Made by a program: the position numbers and the translations under genes. The notes beneath the pieces are model-generated. The model worked only from the letters and a program-made list of their open reading frames with translations. It was not told where the DNA came from and searched no databases. Shown one piece after another: positions 33,301 to 44,266 of a DNA stretch of 64,000 nucleotides. The stretch's first letter is position 1. Each line of letters starts with the position of its first letter. The DNA comes from Typha latifolia (taxonomy: Eukaryota; Streptophyta; Magnoliopsida; Poales; Typhaceae), in NCBI GenBank assembly GCA_019914945.1, contig CM034102.1, forward strand, positions 4,763,501-4,827,500, in the 5' to 3' direction.

Positions 33301-36300
33301 CACTGTCTCTCTCTCTCTCATTCTCTCTCTATCTCACTGTCTCTCTCTCTCTCATTCTCTCTCTGTCTCTCTCTCTCTCATTCTCTCTCGCTCTCACTGT
33401 CTCTCCCTCCCTCTCTCTGTCTCACTGTCTCTCTCTCTCATTCTCTCTGTCTCACTGTCTCTCTCTCTCATTCTCTCTCTGTCTCACTGTCTCTCTCTCT
33501 CTCTCTCATTCTCTCTCTGTCTCACTGTCTCTCTCTCTCTCTCATTCTCTCTCGCTCTCACTGTCTCTTCCTCCCTCAATCTCTCATTCTCTGTCTCACT
33601 GTCTCTCTCTCTCTCATTCTCTCTGTCTCACTGTCTCTCTCTCTCATTCTCTCTCACTGCCTCTGTTATTAAATTGTTAAATTATATTAAAGCTTCTTTA
33701 ATCTCTGTCTATTAAATTGTTAATCTGCTAAATGCTAATACATATCTCTTTACTAATGTAGTTTTATTGCGATTGAAGAAAAATGAATACTTAAAATAAT
33801 TCTGATTCTAGTCAAAATACTGTATCGTGTGTGGATGATAATGCTCCCTTGTGGAGATATGTTACTAAGATGGAGAAATTGGGAGAAGGTGGAGGAAATC
33901 ATAATTTTAGATGCAATTATTGTCAACAAATCTACAAGGGATCATATTATAGAGTAAAGGCTCATTTGCTGAAAATTAGTGGGCATGGAATTAGAGGTTG
34001 TCCAAAAGTGAGTAGTGAACATGTTATGGAAATGAAAAGGATTGTTGATATTGCCGAAATGAAAATTAAAAATTCGATGCCTAAACAAATTCCTTTGCCA
34101 AAATTTGGACAAGCGGCATCTTCTAGTAGCTCAGTTGGAGGTGTAGGTTTTGATATGGGAGGGACATCAAGAAAAAAAAGAGCAACAGGAATGACACCTA
34201 TTGAGAAGTCATTTAATTCTGGTGCTCGCAATCAATTATATTGTGAGATTGCAAGAATGTTTTATTCAAACTGGGTTGCCTTTTCATCGGCAAGAAACCC
34301 TCACTATGTTAGAGCCTTTCAATTTGCAGCAAATAATAATATTTCTGGATTTGTGCCCCCTAGCTACAATATGTTGAGAACTACACTACTTCAACAAGAG
34401 AGAGCAAATATTGAAATGTTGCTAAACCCTATTAGAAGCACATGGGGAGAAAAAGGGGTGAGTATTGTATGTGATGGTTGGGTGATGCACGAGAGGAGAC
34501 CGCTTATAAATTTTTAGCGGTGACTCGAGAGTGGGCCTATGTTCTTAAGAGCTGTGAATTATGAAGGAGAATATAAAGACAAATTTTTTATCTCTAATTT
34601 GATCATTAAAATCATTGAAGAGGTTGGACCTCATAATGTAGTCCAAGTAGTTACGGATAATGCACCGTTTGTAAGGCGCAACAGGATGCTTCTTGAAGCA
34701 AGGTTTTCTCACATTTTTGGACTCCATGTGTAGTTCACACTCTCAACCTAGCTTTGAAGAACATATGTGCACAAAAAACACCGAGGCAAATGAGATTGTG
34801 TTTGATGAGTGTAGCTGGATTTCGTAATTGCGGGGGATGTAATGTGCATAAAAAATTTCATCATGCAACATTCAATGAGGTTGGCTATTTTTAATGAATT
34901 TGTCAACTTAAAATTGCTTGCTATTGCGGAGACTCGGTTTGCTTCGGTGATTATAATGTTGAAAAGATTTAGAAAGATCAAGAAGGGTCTTCAATCAATG
35001 GTAATCGGTGATAAATGGAGTTCTTATAGGGAAGATGATATTGGCAAAGCACGTTTATCAAAGATAAAGTCCTTGATGACATTTGGTGGGATAAAATTGA
35101 ATATATACTTGCTTTCACGAGCCTATATACGGTATGCTACGGGTTGCGGCACACGGATAAACCATGCTTACATTTGATATATGAAATGTGGGATACAATG
35201 ATTGAAAAGGTGAAGACAATCATATTTATGTATGAAAACAAGAAAGAAGGCGATGAATCTATTTTTTATTCAGTGGTGCATAAGATCCTAGTGGATAGAT
35301 GGGATAAAAGCAATACACCATTACATTGCTTAGCACATTCTTTGAATCCAAGGTTAATTTAATTTCTATCTTATGATTAAAAGTTTTATTGTTCTTTCAT
35401 TGTTATTGTTTACTAATTATATGATTATGTTAATAGGTATTATAGCTCATCATGGATTCAAGAGGATCCAAATCGTGTACCACCGCATAAGGATTTGGAA
35501 ATTTCTAATATGAGAAACAAATGCTTAAAAAGGTTATTTCCAAATGCGGAAAAAGAACGAAAAATGGCATACCAAGAGTATACTAGTTTCTCCACATCAA
35601 CCAAAAGTTTTTCTTGAGTATGATTCAATAGCGAGATAGAAATGAGTTTGATCCAAACATGTGGTGGGTTGCTCATGGTGCTTCGCTCCTATTCTTCGAA
35701 TTTAGCACTTAGGTTACTTGGGCAACCTTGCTCTTCTTCGGGTTGTGAGAGGAACTGGAGCACTTATTCTTTCATCCATTCATTGAAAAGAAACAAGATA
35801 ACTCCACAAAGAGCTAAAGATTTAGTATATGTGCATACTAATCTTCGCCTTCGATCAATGAGGTCTCCAAATTATTTGAGAGATGAGACCAAGATGTGGG
35901 ACGTCAGAGAAGATTCTTATGATTTCTTTAATGGCGCAGGATTGTTAGAGTTTGTTGATCTCTCAATTGATGAATCGGATTTAGAGACTATAATGTTTGT
36001 TGATGAAGGCAACGAGGCAAAGTTGAAGATGAATGATCTACCTTATGTTGCTATTTTGTAATGATTGTTAGTTTTAAAACTTTTGTGGAACTCAGTTACT
36101 TGGATAGTAGGACATGTTTTGTTGATGAAGGCAATGAGGCATTTGATTGTCTTTCAATTTTGTTATTATCTTTAAATTAGTTCTTCTGACTTCATGTGTA
36201 CTTCTTTTTGAATGATACTTCTTAGTTCTTATAGCTTGATGTATGTTTAACACTACTAGATTACAAATTTTTACTTTAGATAATTTTTTATTTTATTTAT

Positions 36301-39300
36301 TTATTTATTTATTTCGCCGTGTCCTATGCCGTGTCCGTGTCCTATATTTTCAAAATTTGCCGTGTCGCCGTGTCCGTATCGTGTCGTGTCCGTGTCCCGT
36401 GTCCGTGTCCGTGCTTCATTGATGAAACCTGAAAATACAGGGGGTTTCATACAATTGCACCAAACCACAGGGCAGTAAAGTGCAATTTCTCTAATGGATT
36501 TCCTCAGATTTGACAGGAAGTAAGAAGGCTAGTATTATCTTGTTCTGAAGTATTCAGTAGAAAAAAAAAATCAGAGCAGACCTATGATACTAAAAAGATT
36601 ACATGTAGAAATATTAAAACAAAAGTTGACAAAGAACAAGGAAATGAAGAGAGCAAGAAAGCCAAAAGTGCCAAAAGTATACACACCTGACTAAATATCC
36701 TATTGTTGTTGATAATGCATGTATATTCCATATCTCATGTGTTGTAGCCGGCAAAATTATCTTAATAAGAATTTGCCTTGCCCCTTGTGATAACCAATTT
36801 CAGTCCAAATAGGACTCTTTAACATAGAGATATAGCCATCTAAACAACCGTTTGAATCTCCCAGAAAAATCAAGAAATAAGGTAAAATAATGAAGATACA
36901 AAACAGAGAAGATAAGCTAGAAGGATGAAGACAATATCCAACCTATACTAAAATTTGATATGTAAATAACAAAAAACTAACAATTATCATAGACCACCAT
37001 TCATGGATGCACTAGAACCATGTTTCCTAATCTGTGGACAGGGCCCCAACTCAAAAGTAATTTCTCTAAGGTCTAAATTAATATATTTATTGCCAAACAA
37101 AAGCCCCTCCATTAGCATTAATATTACATCAGCTACGCAGTATGAAATTTCAACTTGAAGACAACAATTCCTTCTAGCTGAAAGACCTATCCAAGGTCCC
37201 GACTTCTGAGTTCTTCTAAACACTTTTGTCATGCACAATTAATAATCTAAATCCTCATACTTGTACATCCATGTGTTTCCACTATGTAAATTATAAAAGC
37301 TTGCCCCAAAGCTAGAAATCAATGATAAATCAGTTAACAATTAACAGTATCCCAGCTCCTGATCACAAAGTTGGATAATCTAAAGGTTGTAGTTATGTCA
37401 TAGATGCAAAAGGGAGGATAAACGTTTTATAATGGAAGCACGAGAATTAAATATACATGGGGGCCTGTGAGATAAAGAGGAAGGATAAAAACAACGAAAA
37501 GCTATGCTATTTAAAAAGTATGTGATGCATACAAGCTTGCTTTATAAAAGAGATATAAACACGAGGGAAATGAAGATTCATATATCTTACATTGGTTAAA
37601 TAAGCAGATAGGATCTAAATTTCTCAATCACACTATGCCAAATTGGAGGTCAAAATAATTTCAGTATTCATCTAGTATCAAAACAGGAATTACCTGCATC
37701 TCTCCTAGTAGATGTTTTTCAATAGCATTAAAGGAATCTACTCTCTCCAACTCCGACATTTTCAATAGAAGCTTGTGCATGTCTACACTCATTCGAGCTT
37801 GCCTCCAGAGTCTTTGTTGCTCTTGTTCAGCAGCAGCACGTCTTTTTTGGAACCAAGGCATGAAATTATGCCCCCCCAAGAAACACCTGAACAACAGTTA
37901 ATCAACTTAAGAATGATAAATCACACTGCAGGAATATAGATAAAAAGACCCAACAAAGCATGTAGGATAACAAGGCCCATCTATAAGTTGTGGGAATAAC
38001 CTGTATAAGTCCAACCAATTTGATCTCATTCTTTTAGATAAGAACTTCCCAGGACCTCTAGCAGCTAAAGCGTTAAGAAACTCATCAGCATGAAAAGGGG
38101 GCAAGGGCGGCAAATCAACAAAAGGAGAAGCTCCTTCAGAAGGGGTTGTAGGTCTCAAGTATGGGCCAAACGGGGCAAGAAAATTTGTGGTCAATTCGAG
38201 AAAATGCCGCCGCAATATCTCATTGTTAACAACTGACATGGACTCTTCAATCCGAGACGACATCCCTGCATCAACAAGCCTGTTTAGAACAGCAGTATCA
38301 GGCTTCATCGTTGCTTTATATGTGCTCCAAACAGCCTCTTTGTGCTCTGTCATGAGGCAAAGGGGCCCTTCCCTCCTTAGCTTCATGGCATTTAACAAGC
38401 TGGAAGGTGAAAACTTATTCAAGGAGAACTGTTCCTGATTCACCTTTCCACCCCTCGAATTCTTCCCATTACCGGCTGCCGGGAGAACCCGAGTAGAATT
38501 TGGACTAGGGCTTCCCACAGAAACCACATTGGGGATATTCTTAAGAGCTTTCAAAAAGAAGAGATTGGTTACCCCAAGGACCATCGGAGGGAACTGCTCC
38601 CTCTCCCCGAGGGAATTGAGGCGAGCGAAATCTGGGTCATGGATGGTGAAATAAGGTCGGAAGTCCACGCTACACTGCAACGGCGCGACCAGGCTAACGA
38701 GCGCTGTGACGGCTTCAGAGCACTGGTTAGGAGTCGGGCCGATCACGAGGACGGGCGCACCGACGACCATGAGCTCCCATAGCGTCCAGAGGTGGAGGAG
38801 GAGGCCGCGGAACGATGCGAAGAGGTCGGAGTCGTGGAAAAGGCCGTGCGGTACGGACGAATTGGCGGCTAAGGAGGGGGGAACGGTGAGGTCAGCGAGG
38901 TCCGGGGGGAGGTGGATGCGGAGAGCGGCGCTCCCGATGGGGAGCTCCATTTGCACCCCGGGGGCCGGCGGCGGCCACGCGGCGACGTGGGAGGCGACGA
39001 GCGAGAGGGCTTTGGGGCCGATGTCGAAGCAGAGGGGTCCGAGGATTTGGAGCAGGAGGCGGAAGACGGCGGAGTAAGGGGAACGCGAGAGAATGACAAC
39101 GGACTTCTGCTCGCCGCCGCGGGGAAGGCGCTCGTCCTGGCGCTGGCGGTTGAAGACGAAGCCGTAGAGGAAGCCGGAGTCGGAGGGGAAGCGGAAGGAG
39201 AAGAGGGAGTCGTGGATGGAGGAGCGGTGGCGAGGGTGGTGGTGGGACATGGAGTCCGGGAAGGAGGAGAAGGCGACGAGGAGCTGGTGGGATTGGGAGA

Positions 39301-39463
39301 GGGAATCAGGAGGGTAGAGCTCCTCGACGACCTGGCCGCGCTCCAGATCGAAGCGGATGACGCAGAAGGCGACAACCCATCGGCGGAGGGCAGCGGGGTC
39401 CAGAGCAGGGGTTAGACTCGGGCTTGGGTCGTCGTCGCGGCTTAGAGACAGTGAGCGGTTCAT
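30371..39463 (-). CDS. DENND6: DENND6-type DENN domain protein (Rab GEF)
   Basis: Three exons on the minus strand: 39463-38001, 37886-37694 and 30604-30371, joined in phases 2 and 0. They give 629 residues. Exon 1 is GC-rich and carries the N-terminal DENN part, starting RRWVVAFCVIRFDLERGQ and continuing LWTLWELMVVGAPVLVIGP, and it ends WLDLYR. Exon 2 continues with FLGGHNFMPWFQKRR and ends HLLGEMQ. Exon 3 gives DLQAVFDVLPKDMQHLLLSN (residues 573-592) and a Ser-rich tail. DENND6 proteins (AFI1 domain) activate Rab GTPases in endocytic recycling; a membrane-trafficking role is inferred. Intron 2 is 7.1 kb because a 3.9-kb hAT element is inserted antisense to the gene. Exon 3 was recognised from its sequence and phase; an extra small exon inside the large intron cannot be excluded. 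A run of seven C (37871-37877) lies in exon 2. Confidence 0.9.
30971..31279. repeat. Imperfect direct duplication in DENND6 intron 2
   Basis: Unit 1 (30971-31150) and unit 2 (31156-31279) share TTCCAAACACACAT, TGAAGTTACTAA, CAGATATCATGAGATAACTA, TATTATGCAGGA and GGTGTGTGCAACC in the same order. Unit 1 has an extra AAAAT expansion and about 40 more bases. Confidence 0.75.
31107..31132. repeat. (AAAAT)n microsatellite
   Basis: Five units of the pentamer lie within the first copy of the direct duplication. Confidence 0.85.
32525..32532. repeat. Left target-site duplication of the hAT element
   Basis: ATGAAACC immediately precedes the left inverted repeat and is repeated exactly at 36422-36429. 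Eight bases is the hAT superfamily length. Confidence 0.92.
32565..32598. repeat. Perfect 34-base palindrome in the hAT left subterminal region
   Basis: The sequence is its own reverse complement around a centre between 32581 and 32582 (core GTCCGACACGTGTCGGAC). It is built from CGTGTC/GACACG words, the probable transposase-binding motif of this element. Confidence 0.9.
32925..33659 (+). repeat. TC-rich pyrimidine minisatellite inside the hAT element
   Basis: About 735 bases of almost pure pyrimidine. The right half is organised in imperfect units of roughly 30-40 bases built from TGTCTCACTGTC, TCTCTCTC and CATTCTCTC. All three frames stay open only because the repeat lacks stops; the Ser/Leu-rich frames are not genes. 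Confidence 0.9.
33831..36061 (+). pseudogene. hAT transposase, BED zinc finger to dimerisation domain, frameshifted
   Basis: The first block (33831-34517) gives a BED-type zinc finger (FRCNYCQQIYKG, then HLLKISGHGIRGC) and the start of the catalytic domain (SIVCDGW, RRPLINF). Family continuity then jumps frame at least twice near 34510-34540. It resumes with SGPMFLRAVNYEGE and VVQVVTDNAP, breaks again near 34730 (LHV-stop, while CVVHTLNLALKNIC lies in another frame), and continues through MRLAIFNEF, LHLIYEMWDTMIEKVK and DRWDKSNTPLHCLAHSLNPR. A GT-AG intron (35353-35436) separates the last from YYSSSWIQEDPNRVPPH. The end carries the hAT C-terminal dimerisation motif CERNWSTYSFIHSLKRNK. No ATG precedes the BED block in frame; 33831 is a GTG. 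The element is therefore unlikely to encode active transposase. Confidence 0.9.
36422..36429. repeat. Right target-site duplication of the hAT element
   Basis: An exact second copy of ATGAAACC follows the right inverted repeat directly. Confidence 0.92.
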
Positions 39464-39892
39464 GGAGGAGGTGGATTACGGCGGAGTGCTCTGGCCGTTA
39501 CCTGTTTGATTTAATGCCGATACCGGAAGAGGAGGAAGAAGAAGGAAGTGGTTGGAGAAATGGGATCTAAGCGTGGGTCTGAGCTGAAGCATTTGCCCCC
39601 CCCATGGCCCCATCTGAGTCCTCCAGGATGGATTGATCTGTTTGGGCTTGGCCCACTTGCGTTTGGGAGCGAAGCAATAGATTAACTCCCTTAATATTGA
39701 TTTAAAAATATACACGCCGCGCGGCGTTTGTTTTTTATTCACTGCGGTGCAAGTACTTATTTATAGAAATTAGGTCTTTCTTTTTTATAAATATTTTGTA
39801 ACAAAATACTTACTTTCCAAATTAATTTTAAACCCTATTTTTTATTTTATATATGTATAATATTTTTTGACTTCATCCGCCCGAAATTAAAT
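39464..39892. other. DENND6 upstream region
   Basis: Probable 5' UTR and promoter of DENND6 at the left, then AT-rich spacer. I see no other feature. Confidence 0.5.
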
Positions 39893-40140
39893 GGAAATTA
39901 TACATATTTTCTAAATAATAAAAAATACAAAAATATCATCATCTTTTACTTTCTACTTTTTCTTTCTCTCACCAATATAAATTAAATTAAATTAAAAAAT
40001 ATGAAGGATACAGCGTCTTCAGGCTTCAGCTCGTTTGGCCAATACCCTATTGGTATTGGTGAGAGAAAAAAAAAGTAGAAAGTAAAAGATGATTAAGTAT
40101 AAAGGATGATATTTTTTGTTAATAAAATATGTAAAATTAA
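39893..40140. repeat. Fold-back inverted repeat
   Basis: The left arm (about 39896-39983, containing ATCATCTTTTACTTTCTACT) matches the reverse complement of the right arm (about 40048-40135, containing AGTAGAAAGTAAAAGATGAT) over about 85 bases with few differences. The arms flank a loop of about 65 bases. The loop includes GGATACAGCGTCTTC, whose reverse complement recurs at about 40243-40257 in the neighbouring coding relic. Confidence 0.75.
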
Positions 40141-40199
40141 ATTAAAAAATAAATTATAAATTAAATTATACATAAATTATATTTTTCTTTCTCTCACCT

Positions 40200-40640
40200 T
40201 ATCGCCTTACCTTCCCCAAACCCCCGCGGTTCCCAAACCGAAGACGCTGTATCCTTCGCCGGCGAGCCGCTGCTCAAGTTCAAGCGGATCTGACGGGAGT
40301 CCGACGAGTTCCGTTTCCACGAAGGCCTCTTGTACTGCTTTTCCGAAGGCCTAGTCTTCCCCCATATCGCTGACGTGCTCGCAGCTCTCCGACAAGGTCG
40401 GGCCGCCGCTTCTGAGGAATGACAAGATTTTGATGTCACGATTCTTTTTAATTGGCATCCTGTGACCGTAAAGGAGGAGCCTTTATGTCTTAGAAGTACC
40501 CAAAAATGGTGGCGAGGGTCGCATTGGATGTGTTTGGTGACTGCTTAATGGAGCTGCAGGCCAATCTTGATGGAGAGGTTGAGGAAGCGAGATGGAAGTG
40601 CTCGGACAGCCGCTTGAGGTTGGTTCTCGACAATGCTGGG
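40200..40640 (+). pseudogene. GC-rich coding relic of unknown family
   Basis: This 0.44-kb GC-rich island in AT-rich DNA reads like former coding sequence on the plus strand but is interrupted. One frame gives DAVSFAGEPLLKFKRI, a TGA, then DEFRFHEGLLYCFSEGLVFP and HIADVLAALRQG. A shifted frame continues VGPPLLRNDKILMSRFFLIG, and another gives VALDVFGDCLMELQANLDGE and SDSRLRLVLDNAG ahead of a possible donor (GGGTAAGAT at about 40637). At least one stop and two frame changes are present. I do not recognise the family. It may be a pseudogene, or a captured fragment carried with the adjacent fold-back element. Confidence 0.45.
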
Positions 40641-43083
40641 TAAGATATCCATGGAATGCCTCGTTGATTGCCTTATCTTGTAAAAGGAATGGATTCGTGC
40701 TTGCATTTTTTTTTTTTCAGAATTTGGCCTACTTTGTTTTGTCTTAATTTTGGGGTTTGTATTTTCTTCTTCCATTCTTGGTTTGTCAAATTGTATTGAT
40801 TTATTTAGTAAATAGTTCTGTTGAAAGATATAACTTCTTATTGTATGACTGTTTATTAATTGCTTGCTCTTACTGTTTTTCCGATTACCCACTGATAACT
40901 CCTATTGGTATAATGTGGTTATTCACTAAGATAATCCATATTCTAAACTTGATGAGTAAAGAGTCATAGGGTGAGTCCCATTAGTATAGAATGTGAGAGT
41001 TGTGACTTGTGCTCAATATGCCTATTCAATATATCTTGCTTTAGCTATCATATCATCGACCTGACTTTTCGCATCAATGGTGTTTTACTCAACTACACGC
41101 TAGATAGACTTCTTTGGGTCAGTTAGTTAAGTGACCAAAAATTCTGTCAGGATTATTTGTGTTACTTGACTAACTAGATTTGTCCGAAAGTGCAATTTCC
41201 TCAATGACTATGAAAATTGCTGAAGTTAGGAGCTATAAATGCAGACTTGCAGCATGTTCAAGATATATACTTTCCTGAGGCTTATTCTTCTTCGTAGTTT
41301 GTATGTTACCTGCTGTATTTGTTATCCTTTGCCCTTCCTGGATCGTATGCCCGGAAGGTCCGTGGTATCTACATTCACATTGGGTTATGTTGTGTAATCC
41401 ATATTAGTTTGTATCTTACGCAGAAGGTTGAATTAGATCTAACTATTATTTTCTAGTATAGAAATCTTGTCTGAGCTAAAGTAATTCCAATCTTGCTTAA
41501 TGATATCAATATAAGGTTAAGATATACATTTCTTCTCTCATAGTCAGAAGTTCCATGCTAATGCTAAAGTTCTGCCTTTTACATCCATGTTGGAGTCAAT
41601 GTTAGCTAGCTCAATTTGAAAACTAATGCATGTGTAATTGAGGATTTTCTGTATTACTAAATTCTACCTGAATATTTTGGTCACCGTTGTTTATCTACAC
41701 TTTGACATGGTTTAATTTTGTCTAAAATCAGTCTATTTTAGAAATGGATAGGTTTGCAGTATTTGCCCGAAACTCTGAATAGAAGCAGGGCACAAATTTT
41801 GTCATTTTAAGGCCAATTTAAAACTAGGCCTGAAACCGGGTGTAGCCTGATATCAAGTTAGTCTGAGTTTTATTGTCCCATTTCATCCCATTTAGGCCAA
41901 AACAACTTGAAACAATTGGAGTTAGTAGAGTTTGAAACAATCCAAGTTGGCTTAGCCTATTAGTGAAATAGGTCACATTTTTGCTAGTTCAGCTCAGGCA
42001 AAATGGTCAAAACTGTCCGAATGTTCCTAGGTTGTCCATGTTGGCCACGGCCTATATCACATCAAGGATGGACCTCCTTCAAATTCGTAAGTCACAGATG
42101 ATCTTTGTTCTTAGAATAGGTTATAATTATATACAACAATCTTTATGTGATGAGAAGACTAAAATATTTTCAGATTTCTTGGAACATGGTGATCATTATT
42201 TTATCAAAAAAAAAAAAAATCTAACTTTGGGTGTGTGTTTCACATGAGATTTTTGTCTTCATATTTTCAAAGACAAACTATGCTTGTTATTTCTTAGAAA
42301 TTTCTACATGTTCCTGCTATTCTAATTCTTGCATTTTCATGTTAATCATAGTACCGAAAAATTTGTCAGTATTGAACTCTTTTGCTTTGGATGCTTCTCC
42401 TCTTATTATTAGTCTTTGTGGGTCCATCTAGGCATCTACTTTCGGTGCTATCCAATTGATATATAGAATCTCAGCAAGCCAAAGTCGGTGCGCCATTTAA
42501 GCTTAATCTTATTCTGCATATTCAAATTATCAGGTTGACAGAAACTTATAGAGATAAGATGTCAAAAGTTCTTTGGCTTTTACTTTCTGTGTTACAACAA
42601 ATTGGACTTTGTCTCTTCTCTTGCTCTCTTTTTATTATTCTTTTCTAACTTTTGGAAAAATAGAAGTAATACCAAATAGATGCAGTGGTTGCAACTCTTT
42701 TGAACTACTTCTTGTGATCTAGTTTTATCATCAGGATCTTCGGGTTTGCTATTTGTTTAGACAGTAATACTGAATCTGTCTTGCTTGACTGCAATTAACT
42801 GGAATTACTCTCTTGCAGAAGTTATTTGAATCATTCCGTATAATTTCATTTCATTATAGTTGTTTGTTTGTGAATAAATTTTAGAGGAATTGACCAAAGC
42901 CACCCCTTATTATGTTAAAAGTGCTCCTTTGGTGAGGTGTGGACAGTGATGTGATGGTCAATAAGACCTTATAACAACCAGTCAAATTTGAATGTGATCC
43001 AACCTAGTATTTTGATTATATATATTAGTATAAGCGTAAATTACCAATGGCCTGTTTGCCTAAAATTAAATTCTCCCTAAATT

Positions 43084-43550
43084 TTTATTTGTATCATTTT
43101 ATCCTCTTTTAATTTAGATTGATGCAAAATTGTTAACCTTTTCATTCAAACTTAACATTGAAATTACTTCTTTTTTTCAAAATGTTAATAGAGAAATTTT
43201 CTACTAGACTAATATATGAGAATTGATCGTCTCTTTCTATTAAATTTACTCGGCATATCCCATTCTTCAAAAAGACAAAAAAAGAAGCATTTTTAACCTC
43301 TTGTATCTTATTCTATTGAAGATTATGATTCTCTACAATGGACATTCCTTAGAATGTATGGTCATGAAATGAAAAATTTTAATCATCTTAAAAATATGGG
43401 TAGAAAATTCATATTTACTTAAACAATGGAACTATTAATGTTATAAATGTATTATGATAATTTATACTTTCTCTATTAAGTTTGGATAGGAAAATTAACA
43501 GTTTCATATTAGTCTAAATCAAAAGAGGCAAAATTATACAAATGAAAGTT
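43084..43550. repeat. MITE-like inverted-repeat element
   Basis: The arms at about 43084-43160 and 43473-43550 are inverted copies of each other over about 75 bases (left TTTATTTGTATCATTTTATC; right GCAAAATTATACAAATGAAA) with about 20-25 per cent mismatches. The centre is AT-rich and non-coding. Confidence 0.65.
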
Positions 43551-44237
43551 GAAGCAAAATATGTTTGGTCTTCTCTTTCATTTTTCTTTTACTTTTCCTT
43601 TCTTTTCTTTTTTATAGCTATTATAGAATTGGCTATAATAATTTTTCAACACTGGCAACATCCAACTGAACTTTGAGATTACCATTCACCAATTTTTTAA
43701 AATTTTTTGGCTACCAAACTTAGATCTATTCTGACCCAATGCACTTGTAGTAGCTTGGTGGCCCATCTTTATCATATGTTGGTCTACATTGGTGAGCAAC
43801 AATGTCTTTAATTTATCAAAGACAAAAGAAAAAAAAACAAAAATATATTTGGATAATATTGACCAAGCCTCACATCCAGCCAACATCTCCAAGGACATCA
43901 TCCTTGTTTCAGAACAATATATTAGTTTTTCTTTTTTAAACTCAAAAGTAGCAATGAATTAGAATTGAAGATACACCTCTCAAAGCTTAAGCCTATTACT
44001 TTTGATTACAGCTTAATCAACCTAATCTTTCCTCTGCTATCCAATCTGTCAATCCAATGATAACTAAAAACTGGGAAGTATAGACCTTCTGTTAATATTT
44101 ACAGTAGAACTTGTAAGTTTTGGTGCAACTTTTGATGAAGATTTTGGGGGCCTATCCACTATCCACTAGTGATTTAAAGGGCAAATTGTGAGGCATAGTA
44201 GATAGGAAGGCATGCTTCTGAGTCTCCTGTAAGGTGT

Positions 44238-44266
44238 CCCCCACCCCCACCCCCACCCCCACCCCC
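44238..44266. repeat. (CCCCCA)n tract, possible i-motif / minus-strand G-quadruplex
   Basis: Runs of five C separated by single A occur at least four times in 29 bases. The minus strand is therefore four or more G5 runs with single-base loops, which matches the standard G-quadruplex pattern. Confidence 0.85.

Larger units (their letters stand above)
32533..36421 (+). mobile_element. Complete hAT superfamily transposon, decayed transposase
   Basis: The ends are terminal inverted repeats CAATGAAGCAC-x-GACAC (left, from 32533) and its reverse complement (right, ending 36421), with one mismatch in about 17 bases. Perfect 8-base duplications (ATGAAACC) flank it. Both subterminal regions are packed with CGTGTC/GACACG words. 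The left one includes a perfect 34-base palindrome at 32565-32598. A T-rich/A-rich segment, a GC-rich leader-like part and a long TC tract (32925-33659) precede the transposase relic. The element lies on the plus strand, antisense to DENND6, within its intron. The length is 3889 bases, in the range of autonomous Ac-like elements. Intact duplications with near-intact ends suggest a moderately young insertion, although the coding region is broken. Confidence 0.93.
30605..37693 (-). other. DENND6 intron 2, 7.1 kb, host of a hAT element
   Basis: Outside the transposon (32533-36421), the intron is AT-rich. It contains a 0.1-0.2-kb direct duplication (30971-31279) and an (AAAAT)n run. Without the element and one target copy it would be about 3.2 kb. 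Confidence 0.75.

Noticed and set aside
32861..33715. Long Ser/Leu-rich open frames (up to 284 codons) on the plus strand and Arg/Glu-rich ones on the minus strand
   Set aside because: They are translations of the TC-rich minisatellite, which lacks stop codons in all frames. They have no non-repeat sequence.
38706..39415. Plus-strand and alternative-frame open frames of 120-170 codons over the DENND6 first exon
   Set aside because: They are shadows of GC-rich coding sequence. The minus-strand frame has clear DENN-domain motifs and conserved exon borders.
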